Source: an uncultured Ruminococcus sp.
Lineage (GTDB): Bacteria; Bacillota; Clostridia; Oscillospirales; Acutalibacteraceae
DNA: 64,000 nucleotides
NCBI GenBank assembly: GCA_902785365.1
Contig: CACZYC010000001.1
Span: forward strand, 186,001-250,000
Direction: 5' to 3'
The position numbers were made by a program, and so were the translations under genes. Positions within the stretch are counted from its first letter, which is position 1; every line of letters starts with the position of its first letter. This document shows positions 24,121 to 32,145 of this stretch, one piece after another. The notes beneath the pieces are model-generated. The model ran no database searches. It was not told where the DNA came from and saw only the letters and a program-made list of their open reading frames with translations.

Positions 24121-26561
24121 GCGTATTTGATTTTCGCGATGAGCAAAATCAGCAAATACATAGCAAATATTATAGCACACGCAGTAGAGATTATAATTCC
24201 CGTGTGGAAACCGACAGGCTCATAAACAAATTCGATGTCGCTCTTTGTCTTGCCGTCTACCTTTACAGCCATTAAGCCGAAATCGGCTTTGACGATGTCA
24301 ACCTTTTTTGAGTTCACATACGCGCTCCATCCGTCATCATACGGAACGCTGAAGAATAACAGATTGTCATCACCCTTGTTGTCGAAAGCAGCGCGAAAGC
24401 CTTTTTTGGTATATTTGAAGCTTTCACAGGTATTTGAAGCCAGCTTTTCACAATCCGAAAAATAAGCGTCATTTCCGTATTTGTAGTCAACAGTCTTGGT
24501 GTCGTATTCGTTTGTTCCGTTATTTTCATCTCTTTTGATTTCTGCTATATCGCTCTTGGTGTATCCTGTGATATCAGAGTATTTTAACAGGTCTTTATTT
24601 GAGAGAACCATAGATTTCAGCAGAGCTTCAGTCTTGTATCTGCTGTCAAGTTCGTGGAATTCATACTTGCTGATGAAGCTGTCAAATGTGAAGCCCATAG
24701 GGATATAGTATTCGTTTTCGTAAACTTTACATCCGTTAATTGTTTTCAGATATTTCCAGCCGGGCATTCTTGTTTTTTTGTCTTCATTTATAAAATTATA
24801 TTCCTCATCATCATTGTCGTACTCAGCGTCAAAAAGATATTTACAGCTAAGAAGTCCGCGGATACCGTAGTTTTCAACCTCGGGGCGAGAAGCGACGTCT
24901 CTTGTCAGACCTATCTCATTGTAAAAGTCCATAATACCTGTTGTTACAACGCTGTGAAAGGCGTTTATTGACTGTATCTGCCAGTACATTCCGAGATTGT
25001 CGGGGCATTCATAAAAGTCCGAGCGCGAGGTGTCAATATCTTTGATATCAATGGTGCCGATTTTGTTTACGGCGTTCGCCTTCAGAAATACTTTTTCGTC
25101 ATAATCAAGCGCGTTTCCGTTTTGGGCAACATAGGTTGAGCTGATTATGCTGATGACGCAGACGCCGACCAGAACAATAGCTGAAAAGGCTTTCACTTTA
25201 TTCTTAAAAAGAAATATAATCAACGCTAATGAGACAAGAGAGAACATAGCTATGGCGGCGTAAATCCAGAACCTGTCATCAAATTCCTGCAATCCGATTT
25301 TGAATACTTCTTCTCCGTCGTCGTTCTCGTAAGTGTTAGGCATTAAACCTACAAGGACGACAATAGCAAATGTAATTCCCGCCGACCATTTAAACGCTCT
25401 GCTCCAGTCGGTTTGCTTATCCTCAAGCGCCTTAACCGTAGCGAGGACAAGGATGAGCGTAAACATATAGTACCATCTTGCGTAAAAAATACTCGAGTTT
25501 AAGAGCTGGAACATTGAGTTGAAAACAGGTACCAGAGCAAAAAGGGCGAGTAGCAGAATCAGTTTTTTCAGCCAGTCGCGTTTTTTAAGCTGTAAGTAGG
25601 CGATAACGCCTGTCATACCGAAAAGCGGCAGCCATCCTCCCAACGACGCCCATTTTGCGTCCGCGTCGGGGGCAAAGTTTGGCTGAGCGGGCAAATCGGG
25701 AGGGAAGAAGAAGCTCGAAAGTACAGCCGAGTATTTTTGGGAAATATCATAAGTGAGAGCGTCGTAACCGTTCGGGAAGCTTGAGAGTCTTGGGTTTCCC
25801 ATAATAAAGAAAACCGTTGGCAGCACCAGAAAAGCCGTCGCGGCAAATCCGATTATTACCTCAAAAACAAACAAAAGAACCCTTTTCAGCGTGAGTTTGT
25901 AATTGTTTGTGAATACCAGCATTAGCCAGTAAACAGCGATAAACACAGCCATACCCGCGAAGAAGTAGTAGTTTACGGCACACGCGGCAAATACACAGAC
26001 AGCGAGCAGACCGCGCCTGTCCTCATACATAAATTTATCAACAGCGTAAAGCAACAGCGGGAAAATTATCATCGGCTCGTGGAAGTGGAAAAAGAAGATA
26101 TTGTAGATAGAGAATCCCGAGAATGCGTAAAGCAGCGCGCCGATAACCGCGTAGTTCGGGTTTTTGACGTAACGCTTTAAGTAAAGATAAGCCGTTAGCG
26201 AGGCGCAGGCGAATTTCAAAATAAACAGCGGACCCATGAGATAGGGGACAGCCTCGCTCGGGAACAAGAGCGTTATATGGAAGAACGGACTGCCTATCAG
26301 ATAAAACAGATACGAGCTTATAGTGGGAGTTCCGATATCCGTAAGTACTGTCCAGTTGGTGTTGCCTCGTAGAATTTCGTCGTGTACCAATTGGTAAAAC
26401 GGAATTTCCTGCGCGTTAAAATCTCCGTAATAAAAGAAAATACCGCCTTGCTCTATAATAACAGGAACTATAAATATTGCAGAAAGTAACAGCCCCAGCA
26501 AAAATGTGTTAAGGCCGTAGCTTTTTGTATAAAAATTTTTAAGAGTTTTAACATTAGACAT
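24111..26561 (-). CDS. YfhO family membrane protein
   Basis: 816 residues from ATG 26561 (AGGAAG 9-10 nt upstream). There are about a dozen hydrophobic helices between residues 15 and 480, including the family's early YYGDFNAQEIPFYQLVHDEILRG segment, followed by an extracytoplasmic domain (~490-770) and a final helix. YfhO-type proteins are GT-C-like; some glycosylate lipoteichoic acid in Listeria or Bacillus. Here that role is inference. The C-terminus is written by an inserted element: the last residues R-A and the stop come from its inverted repeat, so the original end may have been different. Confidence 0.85.
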   Translation of the reverse strand: MSNVKTLKNFYTKSYGLNTFLLGLLLSAIFIVPVIIEQGGIFFYYGDFNAQEIPFYQLVHDEILRGNTNWTVLTDIGTPTISSYLFYLIGSPFFHITLLFPSEAVPYLMGPLFILKFACASLTAYLYLKRYVKNPNYAVIGALLYAFSGFSIYNIFFFHFHEPMIIFPLLLYAVDKFMYEDRRGLLAVCVFAACAVNYYFFAGMAVFIAVYWLMLVFTNNYKLTLKRVLLFVFEVIIGFAATAFLVLPTVFFIMGNPRLSSFPNGYDALTYDISQKYSAVLSSFFFPPDLPAQPNFAPDADAKWASLGGWLPLFGMTGVIAYLQLKKRDWLKKLILLLALFALVPVFNSMFQLLNSSIFYARWYYMFTLILVLATVKALEDKQTDWSRAFKWSAGITFAIVVLVGLMPNTYENDDGEEVFKIGLQEFDDRFWIYAAIAMFSLVSLALIIFLFKNKVKAFSAIVLVGVCVISIISSTYVAQNGNALDYDEKVFLKANAVNKIGTIDIKDIDTSRSDFYECPDNLGMYWQIQSINAFHSVVTTGIMDFYNEIGLTRDVASRPEVENYGIRGLLSCKYLFDAEYDNDDEEYNFINEDKKTRMPGWKYLKTINGCKVYENEYYIPMGFTFDSFISKYEFHELDSRYKTEALLKSMVLSNKDLLKYSDITGYTKSDIAEIKRDENNGTNEYDTKTVDYKYGNDAYFSDCEKLASNTCESFKYTKKGFRAAFDNKGDDNLLFFSVPYDDGWSAYVNSKKVDIVKADFGLMAVKVDGKTKSDIEFVYEPVGFHTGIIISTACAIIFAMYLLILLIAKIKYARA

Positions 26562-26660
26562 ATTTACAACTTCCTGAAAATGGTATATTATACAGTATAG
26601 CACAACTTGGAGATTTTTTAAATATATATGAGAAATTTAGATGATAAAAAGGAGATAGAA

Positions 26661-27248
26661 ATGAATTCGCATTTTTTTGCTATGTTGTCAAGGATGAAGT
26701 ACATAAGCCGATGGGGATTGATGAATAATACTAAGAGTGAGAACATCAGCGAGCACAGTCTTCAGACGGCTATGTTTTCCCACTTTTTGGTACTGATACA
26801 CAACAAAAGAAGCAACGATTCCCTTAACGCCGAGAGAGCCGCGATGATCGCGGTATACCATGACGCTACCGAGATTATTACGGGAGATATGCCAACGCCT
26901 GTTAAGTACTATAATCCAGAGATTATCGAGTCATATAAAAAAGTGGAAAAACTCGCCGGTGAGAAGCTGGTGTCAATGCTTCCCGAGGAGTTTAAAGAGG
27001 ATTATAAACAACTGATTCTTTGCGGTAATCCCGACGATGAACCGTTGCTTAAATATGTCAAGGCGGCTGACAAGCTTTCTGCTCTCGTAAAATGTATCGA
27101 GGAAATCCGTATGGGCAACGATGAATTCAAACAGGCTAAAGAATCCACAGAAAAACATTTGAAAGAAATGTGTTTACCTGAGGTGGATGAGTTTATGGAG
27201 GTTTATTTACCGTCATTCTCACTAACTTTAGACGAACAAAATTCATAA
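26661..27248 (+). CDS. yfbR: 5'-deoxynucleotidase YfbR-like HD phosphohydrolase
   Basis: 195 residues from ATG 26661 (AAGGAG 6 nt upstream; ATG 26628 lacks a site). HD-domain metal ligands are seen: ENISEHSLQTAMFSH, AVYHDATEIITGDMPTPVKYY (the HD pair), and KAADKLSALVKCIEE. It matches YfbR, which removes phosphate from deoxyribonucleoside 5'-monophosphates and so trims dNMP pools. It stands alone, divergent from the YfhO gene. Confidence 0.9.
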   Translation: MNSHFFAMLSRMKYISRWGLMNNTKSENISEHSLQTAMFSHFLVLIHNKRSNDSLNAERAAMIAVYHDATEIITGDMPTPVKYYNPEIIESYKKVEKLAGEKLVSMLPEEFKEDYKQLILCGNPDDEPLLKYVKAADKLSALVKCIEEIRMGNDEFKQAKESTEKHLKEMCLPEVDEFMEVYLPSFSLTLDEQNS

Positions 27249-27270
27249 AATCGTCACAATCGTTACAGTA

Positions 27271-27301
27271 CAGTTATTATTCTATTATAGAATAATAACT
27301 G
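27271..27301 (+). promoter_or_regulatory. Perfect palindrome over the LCP gene promoter
   Basis: Arms CAGTTATTATTCTA and TAGAATAATAACTG, 14 bp each, loop TTA. A TATAAT at 27314-27319 puts the right arm on the -35 region. It may be a repressor site; no T run makes it a terminator for yfbR. Confidence 0.55.
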
Positions 27302-27373
27302 AGTTTCTTGTGATATAATCTTACTAAGTGTAAAATGAGAAATTAGTCGAAAAATAAGAGAAGGAACTTGATT

Positions 27374-28522
27374 ATGGCGAATGTAAAAAGACCTGCCAGC
27401 GCTGACAAATATGTTGATATAAGCTCCGGCAAACAGGTTAAAAAAGTATACAGCAAAAAAGGCAGAGCAGTACGAATCGTTTCGATCGTTCTTTCGCTTC
27501 TGTTAATCATAGGCGGTATTGTTCCGATTGCGCTTTATTGCGGATTGGGTTCCGCGAACTACGCCGCTCTTGATGATGTGTCTATCAAGGAAACTGTTGC
27601 GGCAACCGACGGTGACGGAAATATTTCTACATCATTTACCGACAGCGAGCTGCTTTCCGACCCAAAGATTCTTAACATTATGCTCTTTGGCGAAGACAAG
27701 CACAGCAAAAAGAATTTCGGTCGTTCCGACTCAATGATGCTGCTTTCCATTGATAACCGCAGCAAAGCTATCAAACTGACTTCATTCCAGCGTGATACTT
27801 ATCTTTATATCCCCGGGCACGGTTATGACAAGATGACGCACGCGTATCCGCTCGGCGGACCTTCACTGGCTATACGCACGGTTGAGGCGAACTTCGGTAT
27901 CAAGATTGACCGTTACGCGACAGTTGATTTCAAGAGCTTCAGAAAGATTATTGATATCCTCGGCGGTATTGATATAAAGCTTACGGCGGACGAGATCGAA
28001 TACATCAACTATCAGATGTATAAGAACAATCAGACAACCGAAAGAAACACCATCACAGACGACCCCGGCGTTGTACACCTTAACGGTACGGAAGCTCTCT
28101 GGTACGCTCGTAACAGAGGTTTGAGTGTGGGCGAGGACGGCAACGAAATCGGTCTCGCGGGAGATGACTGGGACAGAACCGACCGTCAGCGCAAACTTAT
28201 GGATACTCTTTTCAAGAGCATTAAAAAAGCTTCTTTTGACAAGATTATTTCAATAGCTACTCAGGTAGGTCCGTATATTACAACAAACCTCAAAAAGGAT
28301 GAAATCACAGGTCTGCTGGCACGTTGTCTGACATATCTCAAATATGATCTAAAGAAGTACAATATTCCTCAGGATAAGATGTGGTCATATTATAACGACG
28401 CGGACGGTGTTTCATATATTCAGATTAACGATATGGAAAAATGCCGTAATAAGCTGATAAAATTCATTTTTGGCGATGATGTCGCTAAACAGTTCTTATC
28501 TTCAAAGAGTAAACAAGACTAA
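27374..28522 (+). CDS. LytR-CpsA-Psr family protein
   Basis: 382 residues from ATG 27374 (AAGGAA 7-8 nt upstream). A cytosolic basic N-terminus and one transmembrane helix (about 33-57) precede the extracellular LCP domain: NIMLFGEDKHSKKNFGRSDSMMLLSID, KLTSFQRDTYLYIPG (the arginine that binds pyrophosphate), KMTHAYPLGGP and DRTDRQRKLMD. LCP enzymes attach teichoic acids or other glycopolymers from a lipid carrier to peptidoglycan. This is one of two LCP genes in the window. Confidence 0.93.
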   Translation: MANVKRPASADKYVDISSGKQVKKVYSKKGRAVRIVSIVLSLLLIIGGIVPIALYCGLGSANYAALDDVSIKETVAATDGDGNISTSFTDSELLSDPKILNIMLFGEDKHSKKNFGRSDSMMLLSIDNRSKAIKLTSFQRDTYLYIPGHGYDKMTHAYPLGGPSLAIRTVEANFGIKIDRYATVDFKSFRKIIDILGGIDIKLTADEIEYINYQMYKNNQTTERNTITDDPGVVHLNGTEALWYARNRGLSVGEDGNEIGLAGDDWDRTDRQRKLMDTLFKSIKKASFDKIISIATQVGPYITTNLKKDEITGLLARCLTYLKYDLKKYNIPQDKMWSYYNDADGVSYIQINDMEKCRNKLIKFIFGDDVAKQFLSSKSKQD

Positions 28523-28525
28523 AAC

Positions 28526-28557
28526 AAAAAGGCTCGGAAACCGAGCCTTTTATTTTT
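28526..28557. terminator. Bidirectional terminator between the LCP and GH13-DUF1653 genes
   Basis: Stem AAAGGCTCGG / CCGAGCCTTT, loop AAA, T run on the plus strand and A run on the other side. Confidence 0.85.
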
Positions 28558-30174
28558 TTATTTATCTATCCTTGTGAACCTTCGTATAAGTTTTCCGTCG
28601 CGTTCAACTATTTCCTCAAAGTTGCTTCTGCTTCTTACCCACAGCTCACCCTCGCCGTACAGAGCGCGGTATACAACAAATTCCTCAAGTGTCTCGCTGT
28701 CCTTTGCGATGCCGATAACCTCGTATTCATTGCCTTTGAAATGACGGTACTTTCCTTCGCTTACGGGTTCAGGGAGAATTACTTCTCTTGCATTATTCTC
28801 TATTGGAATTAAAGTCTCGTCGTTATCATTGAGATCCAAGTCAAAATCACCCGCAACCAGTATTCTGGAGGAGTACGGTGGCAAGCCGATTTTTACATAT
28901 CCGTCTGACTCAAATCTGTCGCCGCTGAGTACATCGGTGAGTGTGCCCGTCTCGCAGTTGAAGTCGATTGTAAACAGATTATCGCTTAGGTTAAGCGCTA
29001 CATAAACAGTTTGGTTATCGCTCTTTCTGCGGTAGACAAGCTGTTCATTTTTTATGTTGACGTTGAAATAATCTCCGTATTTTAAGGCGGGAAGAGCCTT
29101 TCGGATTTTCGCAAGCTTGCAAAGATGATTATACAGGTTGTAGTCGGGATTGGGGATGTTGTTTATATCAAGGCAAGGTCTTAACTCGTAGTCACTGTAT
29201 TTTGTGCGCGCGCCTTCAATGCCCCACTCGCTTCCGTAGTAAACGCAGGGTACGCCCGGCATTGTGTAAAGTAAGGTGTAGCAGTTGTTGAGGTGCTTTT
29301 TATTTTTGAGCATACTAGCGACGCGGTTTACGTCGTGGTTATCAACAAAATTAAATGTGTATATGTTTCTGTATATTCCGCCGTTGCCGAACTGCCTGTT
29401 AAGGCTGTGAGCTATTTCAAAGTAGTTGTGGTCGTTGTGGCTGCTGTATATTCCCTTGTAGCACTCGTAATTTGTAACGGAGTGCAGAGTTTCTGCGTTA
29501 GCCCATCGGTTATAGTCGCCGCTTGTAATTTCTCCGTAAAGCCAGAAGTCGGGTTTTAAACTAAGACAGGTGTTTCTCAGTTTTTTGAAAAATTCAAGGT
29601 TAATACAATCCGCGGCGTCAAGTCTCAGACCGTCAATGCCGAACTCCTCAATCCAGAGTTTTACAGCTCCGATAAGGTGATCGGTAACCTGAGTGTTGTC
29701 AAGATTTAGCTTTACAAGGTCAATGTGACCTGCCCAGCCCTCATAGCAGAAACCATCGTTGTAATGATTGTTTCCGCCAAAATTCAGGTTCATAAACCAC
29801 GAGCAATACTGAGAGCCTTCTCTGTTTTGCCGCACGTCTTTGAACGCGAAGAAATCTCTTCCGACATGGTTGAAAACACCGTCAAGGATAATCCTTATAC
29901 CATTTTTATGAAGTGTATCACAAATTTCTCTAAAAGAATTATTATCTCCGAGTCTGCTGTCGATTTTGTAGTAATCTATTGTATCATAACCGTGGCGTGT
30001 GCTTTCAAAAACAGGGTTAAACACAAGTGTGTTTATGCCGAGTTTCTTGAAGTTGTCCATCCAGTCGTATATTTTGTCCAGCCTGTAAGTGAGTTTAAAA
30101 TCATTGTCCTTCGGCGCTCCGGCGAAACCCAAAGGGTAGATGTTGTACATTACGGCTTCTTTTGTCCAGTCCAA
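28558..30174 (-). CDS. Intracellular GH13 cyclomaltodextrinase/neopullulanase-like enzyme fused to DUF1653
   Basis: 538 residues with no signal peptide. The GH13 barrel starts at the N-terminus (AVMYNIYPLGFAG) without the extra N-domain of many neopullulanases. Catalytic residues are Asp186 in GLRLDAAD, Glu215 in LYGEI and Asp281 in FVDNHD; ILDGVFNHVGRDF is also typical. After the beta domain, residues 474-538 match DUF1653 (GKYRHFKGNEYEV, YRALYGEGELWVR). The enzyme should cut maltodextrins inside the cell, complementing the secreted amylase. DUF1653 usually stands alone and its role is unknown. GGAGG precedes the ATG. Confidence 0.9.
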   Translation of the reverse strand: MDWTKEAVMYNIYPLGFAGAPKDNDFKLTYRLDKIYDWMDNFKKLGINTLVFNPVFESTRHGYDTIDYYKIDSRLGDNNSFREICDTLHKNGIRIILDGVFNHVGRDFFAFKDVRQNREGSQYCSWFMNLNFGGNNHYNDGFCYEGWAGHIDLVKLNLDNTQVTDHLIGAVKLWIEEFGIDGLRLDAADCINLEFFKKLRNTCLSLKPDFWLYGEITSGDYNRWANAETLHSVTNYECYKGIYSSHNDHNYFEIAHSLNRQFGNGGIYRNIYTFNFVDNHDVNRVASMLKNKKHLNNCYTLLYTMPGVPCVYYGSEWGIEGARTKYSDYELRPCLDINNIPNPDYNLYNHLCKLAKIRKALPALKYGDYFNVNIKNEQLVYRRKSDNQTVYVALNLSDNLFTIDFNCETGTLTDVLSGDRFESDGYVKIGLPPYSSRILVAGDFDLDLNDNDETLIPIENNAREVILPEPVSEGKYRHFKGNEYEVIGIAKDSETLEEFVVYRALYGEGELWVRSRSNFEEIVERDGKLIRRFTRIDK

Positions 30175-30206
30175 ATTCTATACCTCCAGTTTTTTCTCAG
30201 ATATAA

Positions 30207-30235
30207 ATTATATCATAATATATGCTATTGTACAA
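30207..30235 (-). promoter_or_regulatory. Promoter of the GH13-DUF1653 gene
   Basis: Minus strand TTGTAC (30230-30235), 17-nt spacer, TATAAT (30207-30212). Its -35 overlaps the -35 of the promoter facing the other way. Confidence 0.75.
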
Positions 30236-30256
30236 GTTACGCTTTTGTGTTATAAT
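30228..30256 (+). promoter_or_regulatory. Promoter of the divergent membrane protein-dockerin operon
   Basis: TTGTAC (30228-30233), 17-nt spacer, TATAAT (30251-30256). TTGTACAA at 30228-30235 carries the -35 boxes of both directions. Confidence 0.75.
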
Positions 30257-30294
30257 AAGGTGTAAACAAATTATAATTCTTTTGGAGAAATATT

Positions 30295-30774
30295 ATGTTA
30301 AAGGTTCAGAATAAGTCCACAAAAAGAATACGTATAGTATTAATAATCGCCTTTATGGCGCAAATTCTTTTGACAGGTACTGCCTATTTTCTCAGATTCG
30401 TTTATGACGGCAAGTTGTACCAGTATACGGTTCTTGATATGGTATATATGATTTTCAAACACGACGCTTCAGCGGATTTGTTCTCAGGAGTCGGAATTCC
30501 CGTTATGATGTTTTCATTGTTCTTGATTCTTCCCGTTGTAGCCTTGGCCTTTCAGATTTTTGATTTTTATTATAACATCAAAAATGTAGTCGGAATATTG
30601 GTGTCTATCGCGGGAGTATATATGATCTTGAATTTTGTAGGTCTGGCTAATCTCGGAACCGCTTCATTATTAGCTCTTTTGCTTTATATATTCACGGCAT
30701 TTATGTCAGTTATGGGTATGATGGCGCGTTATGTAAAAACCGCTGACAATAATAATTCCGATAACAAGAAATAA
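30295..30774 (+). CDS. Unknown membrane protein with about four helices
   Basis: 159 residues. Hydrophobic helices lie at about 12-33, 68-92, 96-115 and 120-142; the ends are polar, with an Asn/Asp/Lys tail. I recognise no family. GGAG lies just before the ATG. It is the first gene of a two-gene operon with a secreted dockerin protein (26-nt gap) and is expressed from a promoter that shares its -35 region with the GH13-DUF1653 gene. Confidence 0.65.
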   Translation: MLKVQNKSTKRIRIVLIIAFMAQILLTGTAYFLRFVYDGKLYQYTVLDMVYMIFKHDASADLFSGVGIPVMMFSLFLILPVVALAFQIFDFYYNIKNVVGILVSIAGVYMILNFVGLANLGTASLLALLLYIFTAFMSVMGMMARYVKTADNNNSDNKK

Positions 30775-30800
30775 ACAACGAAACCTGAGGGGGTGATTAT

Positions 30801-32099
30801 ATGAGACAGCTTAAAGCTATTGTTTGCGCTGTACTTATAATCACCTTTTTATTGTGCTCTTTTTCGGTTGTTTCGGGTATTAACAAGAACACTTTAAAAA
30901 TTTTTGTTGACAGCACGGGCACTTATGTTTGCGAATCAGATGATTATTCGGTAACAATCAGAAATCTGAAAAACTCAAACCAATATAAGTATTCATATGC
31001 TAACAAAGTTCTGTCCTGCTGTGTTACGGGCGGAATTCTCTTTACGCTCAACAGCACAAATCAACCCAGGGTTGTTTTGGTAACCGCCGCAAAGAACGGT
31101 AAGATTACAAAATCGGTTAATGTAAATATACATAATGTTCCGAACAATACGCGGTTGTGTGTAGACAGCGACGGCTTTATTTATATTTTTGACAATCGTA
31201 ATCACGCGGAAGTATACAACTCTAAAGGAAGTTATATCAAAACAACTTCTAATGCGTTTAGTTCGCTTACACAGATTAACGGTAATGTTTACGCATCCAA
31301 TTCAACGGGTATTTACAGGCTGAACGGCAAATCTGAGACTTTGGTTTGCAAATGTAAAGCCGATACGTTTATTTACGCGGTTTCAAAGAATTGCGCGGCA
31401 ACGCTGTACGGAAATGTCTATAATCTGAGCAGTGGAAAAGCAGTACTGAATACCGACAACGAAAAGCCGTACTCAATAGCTCTCAGCTCCAATTACTACA
31501 TTATAATTAAGAACAGTAAAATATGTGTTTATAACAGGAGAACCCTGAAGTTCGTAAACTCATATACAGTCGGTTACAAACCCTACGCTGTCTGCGCAGG
31601 TGGCTCGAGGGTGTACGTGATAGCTGAAGCTTCCGACGGGTTCTCCGTAAATAAGTATAAGGAGAGAGATTTTTTGCCTGGCAGTTCGACAAATAACGCT
31701 AAAAACTCCAAATCTCCGACAAATATCAACTTCGGCAGATATAAGACAAAGGGCAGATATATTTTCCTTCCTCCACGCACGACCAAGGCAGAGTTCAAAG
31801 AAAAGATAAAATACAAAGACTACAAACTGAAGTTCAGCTCTACGAGAGGACTAGGTACGAATACGAAAGCGGTATTTACAAAAGGCAATAAAACCTATAC
31901 ATATACAATTGTTGTGTATGGCGATATTACGGGAACAGGATACATAACAAAGAATGACGTCAATATAATGTTCAATTGTCTGTTTGGATTGGATAAGGTT
32001 GGCGGAGTATATAAAACAGCGGCTGATGTCAACGGCGACGGAAAGCTGTCAAATGTTGACCTTGTTATGATAGACAGAAAAAAGGATAGTTTGAGATAA
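30801..32099 (+). CDS. Secreted protein, propeller-like repeats, C-terminal dockerin-like module
   Basis: 432 residues. A signal peptide (about 1-27) is followed by ~260 residues of short beta-rich repeats with phrases such as IYIFDNRNHAEVYNSKGSYI and VYASNSTGIYRLNG, which read like a beta-propeller. A small beta domain (~315-370) comes next, then a dockerin-like pair of calcium loops: GDITGTGYITKNDV and DVNGDGKLSNVDL. The first loop is degenerate, so cohesin binding is less sure than for the other three dockerins. Function unknown; a surface-exposed binding protein is likely. Confidence 0.7.
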   Translation: MRQLKAIVCAVLIITFLLCSFSVVSGINKNTLKIFVDSTGTYVCESDDYSVTIRNLKNSNQYKYSYANKVLSCCVTGGILFTLNSTNQPRVVLVTAAKNGKITKSVNVNIHNVPNNTRLCVDSDGFIYIFDNRNHAEVYNSKGSYIKTTSNAFSSLTQINGNVYASNSTGIYRLNGKSETLVCKCKADTFIYAVSKNCAATLYGNVYNLSSGKAVLNTDNEKPYSIALSSNYYIIIKNSKICVYNRRTLKFVNSYTVGYKPYAVCAGGSRVYVIAEASDGFSVNKYKERDFLPGSSTNNAKNSKSPTNINFGRYKTKGRYIFLPPRTTKAEFKEKIKYKDYKLKFSSTRGLGTNTKAVFTKGNKTYTYTIVVYGDITGTGYITKNDVNIMFNCLFGLDKVGGVYKTAADVNGDGKLSNVDLVMIDRKKDSLR

Positions 32100-32132
32100 C
32101 AAAAAAAGGCTCGGTTTTCCGAGCCTTTCTTT
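32100..32132. terminator. Bidirectional terminator before phosphoglucomutase
   Basis: Stem AAAGGCTCGG / CCGAGCCTTT with a TTTT loop, A run before and T-rich after. The stem sequence is the same as that of the terminator at 28526. Confidence 0.85.
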
Positions 32133-32145
32133 AGATATTTGCGTG

